Below are positions 33,634 to 39,213 of a stretch of 39,213 bases of DNA, piece after piece. The position numbers and the translations under genes are program-made. The stretch covers positions 1 through 39,213 of the forward strand of contig JAKOSN010000008.1 in NCBI GenBank assembly GCA_029777335.1. The letters run 5' to 3'. Position 1 is the stretch's first letter. Every line of letters begins with the position of its first letter. The notes beneath the pieces were generated by a model that searched no databases, was not told where the DNA came from, and saw only the letters and a program-made list of their open reading frames with translations. The DNA is from Planctomycetota bacterium. Its GTDB lineage: Bacteria; Planctomycetota; Planctomycetia; Gemmatales; Gemmataceae.

Positions 33634-34689
33634 TCAGGGGCGCAGGAACTCGTTGCGGAGGAAAGTTTCCATCTCATCCCAGTGGCCGGCGGCCCGATCA
33701 AAATGCACTGGCATCGCGCGAGCCTTGCGGCCCGCCTCCAGGGAAGGCGGCAGCACGGCGCTCACCTGGGGATTGAGCGGAATCTGTCGACTTTCTCCCT
33801 CCGCCAATTTGCGCTCCACCGCAGCGCTGAGCAGATAATCGATCAGCTTGCGGCCGCCGTCCGGGTTCGGACTGTTCTTGATCAGACACACCGTGTTTGG
33901 AATTAGGAGCGTTCCCAGGCGAGCATCGGCGGCAGCATCGGGGAAGACGAGCGCGACGGGGTGGCCAGCTTCCAATTCGAGGTAGGCATCGTCGGTGTCG
34001 GTGATGCCGACCGCCACCACCTCTCCATTTGGCGTTTTTCCGCGTCCGACCCACTCGGCGACCTGCTTGTTCCCTGGCGCAATCCGTACCTTGTTGGCGC
34101 GCAGGGCGCGATAGTAGTTCTTCGCTTCTTCCACTCCCAGCACGTCGAATAAACACGCTGCCTGAGTCGCCGAGGTGCCGAAAATGGGGCGCGCGAGGGT
34201 CACTCGTCCTCGCCATTCGGCGCGGGTCAGATCGAGAAGCGAACGCGGCCGCTCTGCCTCCGGAACCAGGTTGGTGTTCACAATCAACACGCGAGCGCGC
34301 GCAGCGAACGCGTGCCAGGTATTGTCCTGTGCGCGTGTCCACTCCGGATAGGAAGCCGCCGAGGGACTGACATACGGTTCGAGCAGCCCCAGCTTCTGCA
34401 ACCGCAGGGTGGAGAGGATCTCGTTGTTCCAGAAGACATCGCAGCGGGGCATCGCCCGATCCTGCACCAACTCGTTGTAGAGCGAGACCGATTTGTCCGC
34501 CTCGGTGTCGAACTTCGTGTCCACCGACAGCCCAGTTTGACGGGTGAATTCGGCCAGCAATTCCCTGGCAAAAGGCTCATCCTGGGCACAATAGAGAACC
34601 ACGCGCGATTGCGGGGAACTCCCGGTGCAACCCGCCAGCGCCAGGAACCCCAGTGTCATCGTCAACGACAGGATCCGTCGACGTTGCAT
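33634..34689 (-). CDS. Periplasmic iron-type ABC transporter binding lipoprotein
   Basis: The product is 351 residues from the ATG at 34689, with GGAG 5 bases upstream. A lipobox LAGC (18-21) marks it as a lipoprotein. The fold motifs match the Fe(III)-binding class (FbpA/FutA-like): VVLYCAQDEPFARELLAEF near the start, DVFWNNE, FGTSATQ, AVGITDTDDAYLE and LIPNTVCLIKNSPNPDGGRKLIDYLLS. The usual C-terminal iron-ligand tyrosine pair is not evident, so the ligand is uncertain. No permease or ATPase gene is nearby. It is convergent with cluster B (13-bp gap). Confidence 0.87.
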   Translation of the reverse strand: MQRRRILSLTMTLGFLALAGCTGSSPQSRVVLYCAQDEPFARELLAEFTRQTGLSVDTKFDTEADKSVSLYNELVQDRAMPRCDVFWNNEILSTLRLQKLGLLEPYVSPSAASYPEWTRAQDNTWHAFAARARVLIVNTNLVPEAERPRSLLDLTRAEWRGRVTLARPIFGTSATQAACLFDVLGVEEAKNYYRALRANKVRIAPGNKQVAEWVGRGKTPNGEVVAVGITDTDDAYLELEAGHPVALVFPDAAADARLGTLLIPNTVCLIKNSPNPDGGRKLIDYLLSAAVERKLAEGESRQIPLNPQVSAVLPPSLEAGRKARAMPVHFDRAAGHWDEMETFLRNEFLRP

Positions 34690-34812
34690 TTTTTCTCCTT
34701 TCAATCTCTACCGCTGGACGACATACTGCGTATATACTGGAATCGATGGTTGGCTGGCGGCTGGTCGTCCAGCATCCTTCCTTCTTTCCCTGCCTGTGGA
34801 TCCTTCCAACCC
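34690..34812. promoter_or_regulatory. Divergent promoter region
   Basis: This 123-bp stretch lies between the binding-protein gene (-) and the EEP-family gene (+). A TATATACT sequence at 34731-34738 is a possible -10 element on the plus strand, without a matching -35. Confidence 0.3.
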
Positions 34813-35550
34813 ATGCGCTTGCTTAGTTATAACATTCACAAGGGGATTGGTGGCAGTGATCGGCGCTATCGGTTGGAGCGCATCATCCATGTCATCAAGG
34901 AAGAAGCGCCCGATCTGATTTGCCTGCAGGAAGTGGATCACAACGTCAGCCGGACCAAATATCACAATCAGCCTGAATTGCTGGCAGAGCAACTGTCTGC
35001 CCATACGCACAAGTATCAACTCAATGTGCGGCTCAAGGAGGGAGGCTACGGCAACCTGATTTTGTCGCGCTGGCCGATCGCTCAGCATCATCATCTGTCG
35101 CTGCGCCTGAAGTGGCGCAAGCCGCGTGGCGCACAACTGGTGGTGGTCAACACCCCCGAAGGGCCCGTTCACCTGATTAACTGGCATCTGGGGCTGGCGG
35201 AGGGCGAACGGCGCTGGCAGGCGCACCATCTCCTCAATCACGACGTCTTCAAGCACTCCTGCCATCTCCCCACCCTGATTGCGGGCGACTACAACGACTG
35301 GCGCAACACCCTGGGCGACAACGTCTTCCACGCGCATCATTTTCAGCAAGCGACTGCCCCCCTGAAACAATTTCGCTCCTTCCCTTCGTTCATGACGTTG
35401 ATGGCGCTGGACAAGTTGTTCCATCGCGGCGTTCAGGTCGATCAGGCCCGGATTGTGCGCACTCCCCTGGCGCGCAAGGCCTCGGATCACTTGCCGCTGG
35501 TGGTCGATTTTCGCCTCTCTTCGATCCAACCGCCTCGTCTGCTAACCTGA
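34813..35550 (+). CDS. Endonuclease/exonuclease/phosphatase (EEP)-family protein
   Basis: The product is 245 residues from the ATG at 34813; the open frame upstream to 34312 is antisense to the binding-protein gene and is rejected. EEP catalytic motifs are present: SYNIH (5-9), LQEVD (38-42), NWHLGL (123-128), GDYNDW (158-163) and SDHLPLV (224-230). There is no signal peptide. The same pairing with a phospholipase D protein occurs in E. coli (ybhP next to clsB/ybhO), so a phospholipid-related or phosphodiester substrate is more likely than DNA repair. The exact substrate is unknown. The next gene starts 4 bases after its stop. Confidence 0.9.
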   Translation: MRLLSYNIHKGIGGSDRRYRLERIIHVIKEEAPDLICLQEVDHNVSRTKYHNQPELLAEQLSAHTHKYQLNVRLKEGGYGNLILSRWPIAQHHHLSLRLKWRKPRGAQLVVVNTPEGPVHLINWHLGLAEGERRWQAHHLLNHDVFKHSCHLPTLIAGDYNDWRNTLGDNVFHAHHFQQATAPLKQFRSFPSFMTLMALDKLFHRGVQVDQARIVRTPLARKASDHLPLVVDFRLSSIQPPRLLT

Positions 35551-35554
35551 GGGG

Positions 35555-36745
35555 ATGGAACACTCGGCCCCCACTCTGAATCGCTCCGACAATCCGCCGC
35601 AGGTTCAGGTGGCGGGGCATACGCTGACTCTGTACGTCGAGTTTCCCCCGCTTCTTGAAGCGATGCTGCGGGATATCCAGCAGGCCCGTCAACGCGTGTG
35701 GCTGGAAACGTACATCATTCACGACGATCGCGCTGGCCAGGCAATCGCCGATGCCTTGATCGAGCGGGCTCGCCTTGGCGTCGATGTCCGGCTTCATTAC
35801 GACACCATCGGCAGTCTGGACGCCCCTTCGAGTTACTTTCGGCGTCTGGAAGAAGCGGGCGTTCAGGTCCACGCCTTTCATTCGCTGTGGGAGGCACTCT
35901 GGAATTCCTCGATGTTGCGGATTCTCAATCGCCGCAATCATCGCAAACTGCTGGTGATCGACGATCAGGTCGCTTATTTTGGCGGGATGAACATCATTGA
36001 TGTTTCCAACGTGCATGTCACAGACCGGGCCGAGCCACTCCGGTTTTCCCGAGGCTGGCGCGATGTGCATGTGCGGCTGGAGGGCCCCCAGCAGGGGGAG
36101 TTGGCGGAGAGTTTTGAGCGCTCCTGGCGCCGGGCACGCGGGCAACCGACCCCTCCCCGCTCTCGGGGGTATCGCCAGGCTCGGCTGGTCGGCGGGGCAG
36201 AGAGCATTCAGTTCTTCGACTGCGGCCCCGGGCTGCGCCACACGCGCGCCTGGCGCGTCTTTATCCAGTTATTCAATGCCGCCCAGCGTTCGCTGCTCTT
36301 CTCGATGGCCTATTTTCTTCCGGTGGGCGGAGTGCTGCGGGCCCTGTTGCGTGCCCAGCGCCGCGGGGTGTTTCTTCGCGTCGTCGTCCCTGGTTCGAGC
36401 GATGTTCCCCTGGTTCAGTGTGCCACGCAACACCTTTATCTGCGCTTGCTACGCCGGCGCGTCCACATCTACGAACGCCAGGTGAACATGCTGCACAGCA
36501 AGGTGCTGATCATGGACGAGGCGTGGACGGTGATCGGTTCCTCCAACCTCGATGCGCGAAGCCTCTTTATCAACCTGGAGTTCCTGGCAGTCATCCACTC
36601 GATTCCCCTGGCCCAGGCGGTACGACAGATTGTCGCCGAGGAGATGAACCACAGTCGGCGGATCACACTGCGCGATTGTTTGCAGCGTTCCTGGTGGCAG
36701 CGCCTGGTGGATCGCCTGGCCTGGGCGTTTCGCTGGTGGTTGTGA
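35555..36745 (+). CDS. Phospholipase D-type cardiolipin synthase-like protein
   Basis: The product has 396 residues and two HxKxxxxD motifs: H129/K131/D136 (HRKLLVID) followed by GGMN, and H314/K316/D321 (HSKVLIMD) followed by GSSNLD. This two-motif form is the bacterial cardiolipin synthase/phospholipase D class. It lacks the two N-terminal membrane helices of ClsA and has a Trp-rich C-terminal end, so it looks ClsB-like: membrane-associated from the cytoplasm, joining phosphatidyl groups. The ATG at 35555 abuts GAGGGG directly, which is unusually close for a ribosome site. Its last 83 bases overlap the 3' end of the ATPase gene on the other strand. Confidence 0.9.
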   Translation: MEHSAPTLNRSDNPPQVQVAGHTLTLYVEFPPLLEAMLRDIQQARQRVWLETYIIHDDRAGQAIADALIERARLGVDVRLHYDTIGSLDAPSSYFRRLEEAGVQVHAFHSLWEALWNSSMLRILNRRNHRKLLVIDDQVAYFGGMNIIDVSNVHVTDRAEPLRFSRGWRDVHVRLEGPQQGELAESFERSWRRARGQPTPPRSRGYRQARLVGGAESIQFFDCGPGLRHTRAWRVFIQLFNAAQRSLLFSMAYFLPVGGVLRALLRAQRRGVFLRVVVPGSSDVPLVQCATQHLYLRLLRRRVHIYERQVNMLHSKVLIMDEAWTVIGSSNLDARSLFINLEFLAVIHSIPLAQAVRQIVAEEMNHSRRITLRDCLQRSWWQRLVDRLAWAFRWWL

Positions 36746-39158
36746 ACCCGCCGGGCCAGAGGTGATCGGCCAGGAGACAGAGCCCGTAGGCCGGCCCAAC
36801 GACCGCCAGGATCACTCCCCACTGCTTCGCTCCCAGCGGCTCCAGCTCAAAGAAATCCGCTGACAGCGGCCAGTAGAGCGCCACCGCATAGACCGGCAGC
36901 ACCGCCAGGGCCAGCAGCCGCAATTTGCGATCGCCGGGGAGTGGCTCGGCCTCGCCATCACCGAGCACCCGCCATAACGCCGTCACTCCCAGCAGGACCA
37001 GCGCGGAGATCAACATGGTGCGCTGAATGCGCACATGCAGGGGGTTTTCGGCGCCCGGCACGCTGGGCCATTGCGAGGCGGTCCAGAGCGATAACCCCAA
37101 CCCACTCAGGCCAAGAATCACTCCGGTGCGCAGGGCAAACCACCCCACCTCCCGCAGAAAGCCGGGCCGACTGGCCGTGCTGCTACGCTCCTTGCTCAGG
37201 GTGATCACAAAGGCGGGCAGGCCAATGGTGAGGAAGTTGAGCAAGGTCACCTGCTGCGGAAGGTAGGGGAAGTTGGTGCGAAAAAGGAGCACCATCCCAA
37301 CGATGAGGATCAGGGTGTAAATGTTCTTGAGGAGAAAGAGCTTGGCGGAGCGACGCAGGTTGCGCAGGATGGTGCGGCCCTCGTCCAGGGTGGCAGGGAG
37401 CAACTCGAAGTTGTTGTTCTCCAGCACCAGCCCGGACACCGTCTTGCTGGCTCGCGAGCCCTCGCCCATGGCGATCCCCAGATCGGCCCGCTTGATCGGC
37501 AACACGTCGTTGACCCCATCGCCGATCATCGCCACATGGGCGCCCGCCTCCTGCAAGGTGCTGACAATCTGCAGTTTCTGCTGCGGGGCGATGCGGCCAA
37601 AAACACTGTGCGTGCGAATCAACTCTGCGGGGTCGGCGCCCTGCGCCAGTTGCTCGCCGGACACCACTGGCTCGTGCGCCAGGGGCAACTCCAGATGGCC
37701 AACCGTCGCGCGCACCGTGTCCGGATTATCCCCCGAGATGATCTTGAAGCCAATCCCCTGGGCCGCCAGCTCTTCAAGCACCTTCCCCGCCTCGGGCCGC
37801 AGTTCATCGCTCAGCGCGATCAGCCCCAGAGGACGGAGAAAATAGCCATCCAGTTTGCCGTTAAAGGGAAGAATGGTGCTGCTCTCGGCGAACAGCAACA
37901 ATCGTAATCCGCTGGGGAGAAGCGCTTCCCAGTGGTGTCGCCAGCGCGCCTCGGTCGAACTCGCCAGCAGCGGTTGCAACGCTTCACAGGCACCCAGGAC
38001 CAGCACCCGCTCCGCGCCCTCGTCGCGAATCAGAACCGCGCTGTAGCGGTTCTGCGATTTGAACGGAATCTGATCGAGCAATTCGACCTTCGTTTCGCCC
38101 AGCGCCTGGCGCAGCGCCTGAATGCTCTTGTTGTCGCGATCAACCGACGCCGAGGCAAAGGCACGGAGGCGCTGACGCAGGTCGGCCTCGCCAAGATCGT
38201 TTGTCAGCGGAAGCACGCGATCCAGGCGAAGCTGATTGGTGGTCAGGGTGCCCGTCTTGTCCATGCACAGGATGTTGACCGCTGCCATCGACTCGACCGC
38301 CGACAGCCGCTGCACCACTGCGCCGCGCGCACTCATACGGACGGCGCCCAGAATAAAGGCGAGCGTGGCCATCACCACCAGCCCCTGCGGCACCATCGAG
38401 GTGATCGTGGCGGCCACCATCTGGATCAACTCGGTTCGATCGATGGTGGGGCGGATGAAGGAGAGGACCACATAGAGGGCACACAGCGACACCGCGACGG
38501 CAGTCAGAATGCGCAACAGTTGATTGATCGAGGTCTGGATCGGGCTGGCGAGGTAGTGGTAGGCGCGCGCCGCGCTGGCGGTGCTCTGGGCGAACGAGGC
38601 GGCGCCGACCTGATCGGCCCGATACACCCCGCTTCCGGCAACGCAGTAACTCCCCGAGAGCAGCCGCTCGCCAGCGTGGCGGGCGACCGGATCGGATTCG
38701 CCGGTGAGCAACGCCTCGTCCACCTCGAGAAAGGCCGCCTGGATCACCACGCCATCTGCCACCACCGGTTCACCGGTCTTCAGACAGAGCAGATCGTCGC
38801 GCACCACGGCACTGGCCGGGATTTCCAGCATCTGGCCGTCGCGAATCACACCGGCCTTGGTTTCGGTGAGGATGGCAAGTCGATCCAGATGCCATTTGGC
38901 GCGCACCTCCTGGGCCAGGCCAAGAAGGGTGTTGATGATCGCCATCGCTGAGACTGCCCAGCCGCCGCGGTATTCCCCCAGCGCAAGCAGAGCAATGGCC
39001 GCCGGGATCACCAGGGCATTGAAGAGGGTGAAGACATTGCGCACCACGATATCGCGATATTCGGCGGCATCGGAGCGTTTCACACGGTTGACCAGCCCTT
39101 GACGGGTTCGCTCGGCCACCTCGGCGGAGGTCAACCCGGTCAGGTCGTGGGTCGTCAT
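36663..39158 (-). CDS. P-type cation-transporting ATPase
   Basis: The product is 831 residues from the ATG at 39158 (GGAGAG upstream). The actuator motif TGES (152-155), phosphorylation motif DKTGT (D300) and GDGVND hinge motif are all present. About ten membrane helices are visible: two pairs before D300 and about six at the C-terminus. There is no metal-binding N-terminal domain, so it is not a CPx heavy-metal pump. The overall shape suggests the Ca/Mg or CtpE-like branch. The membrane motif usually written PEGL reads PQGL (257-260), with Gln in place of the ion-coordinating Glu. A possible -10 (TACAAT, 39198-39203, minus strand) lies upstream, with its -35 outside the window. Confidence 0.93.
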   Translation of the reverse strand: MTTHDLTGLTSAEVAERTRQGLVNRVKRSDAAEYRDIVVRNVFTLFNALVIPAAIALLALGEYRGGWAVSAMAIINTLLGLAQEVRAKWHLDRLAILTETKAGVIRDGQMLEIPASAVVRDDLLCLKTGEPVVADGVVIQAAFLEVDEALLTGESDPVARHAGERLLSGSYCVAGSGVYRADQVGAASFAQSTASAARAYHYLASPIQTSINQLLRILTAVAVSLCALYVVLSFIRPTIDRTELIQMVAATITSMVPQGLVVMATLAFILGAVRMSARGAVVQRLSAVESMAAVNILCMDKTGTLTTNQLRLDRVLPLTNDLGEADLRQRLRAFASASVDRDNKSIQALRQALGETKVELLDQIPFKSQNRYSAVLIRDEGAERVLVLGACEALQPLLASSTEARWRHHWEALLPSGLRLLLFAESSTILPFNGKLDGYFLRPLGLIALSDELRPEAGKVLEELAAQGIGFKIISGDNPDTVRATVGHLELPLAHEPVVSGEQLAQGADPAELIRTHSVFGRIAPQQKLQIVSTLQEAGAHVAMIGDGVNDVLPIKRADLGIAMGEGSRASKTVSGLVLENNNFELLPATLDEGRTILRNLRRSAKLFLLKNIYTLILIVGMVLLFRTNFPYLPQQVTLLNFLTIGLPAFVITLSKERSSTASRPGFLREVGWFALRTGVILGLSGLGLSLWTASQWPSVPGAENPLHVRIQRTMLISALVLLGVTALWRVLGDGEAEPLPGDRKLRLLALAVLPVYAVALYWPLSADFFELEPLGAKQWGVILAVVGPAYGLCLLADHLWPGGFTTTSETPRPGDPPGAATRNAANNRAV

Positions 39159-39213
39159 GCGTCTCTCTCCTGCTGGGCTGCGGACCATCCCTCCCGTATT
39201 GTAGGAACAGACA

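Noticed and set aside
33625..33640. Small CCCC/GGGG hairpin between cluster B and the binding-protein gene.
   Set aside because: Only four pairs and no T-run; expected by chance in GC-rich DNA.
34312..34812. Upstream extension of the EEP-family gene.
   Set aside because: It runs antisense through the binding-protein gene; the ATG at 34813 starts exactly at the family motif SYNIH region.

Overview
The window is about 39.2 kb of GC-rich bacterial chromosome. Its gene content suggests a planctomycete, probably near Gemmataceae: Ser/Thr kinases with zinc ribbons and proline-rich linkers, FHA and vWA proteins, a DUF1080 protein, a CotH-like protein with GPGG tracts, PQQ-type beta-propellers, a DUF3365 haem protein, and an ECF sigma factor with a membrane anti-sigma partner. 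This placement is inference. I saw no rRNA, tRNA, transposase, phage gene or CRISPR array.

Layout. (1) 1-455 (+) is the 3' end of a beta-propeller gene, which meets cluster A tail to tail. (2) Cluster A, 13296-467 (-), has eight genes: FHA membrane protein, zinc-ribbon/beta-sandwich membrane scaffold, vWA protein, soluble FHA protein, second scaffold, second FHA membrane protein, active Ser/Thr kinase, and a pseudokinase-PP2C fusion. (3) 15838-13338 (-) holds an ECF sigma factor, anti-sigma protein, secreted coiled-coil protein and DUF1080 protein. (4) 25523-16008 (-) holds a PQQ beta-propeller protein, a tiny zinc ribbon, a CotH-like protein, a Kef-type antiporter, a DUF3365 cytochrome-like protein and a secreted nitrilase-DJ-1/PfpI fusion. 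(5) 25846-28598 (+) has PdxA and a TolC-family protein. (6) Cluster B, 28864-33620 (+), has two related vWA proteins and a large Ser/Thr kinase with an unrecognised N-terminal region. (7) 33634-39158 has an iron-type binding lipoprotein (-), an EEP-family/phospholipase D pair (+) and a P-type ATPase (-).

How the genes work together. Cluster A has a writer (kinase), an eraser (PP2C), three possible readers (FHA), a metal-dependent vWA adaptor and two membrane scaffolds. That makes it look like a self-contained, membrane-linked Thr-phosphorylation system. Its parts list resembles both the TerY-P triad (vWA, PP2C, kinase) and the type VI secretion threonine-phosphorylation pathway (PpkA, PppA, Fha). 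However, no Ter protein and no secretion structural gene is present. Cluster B is a second, simpler vWA-kinase module. These two clusters are the best candidates here for an undescribed system.

Limits. All family calls come from reading motifs in the translated sequence; no database search was run. Promoter and hairpin calls are by eye.
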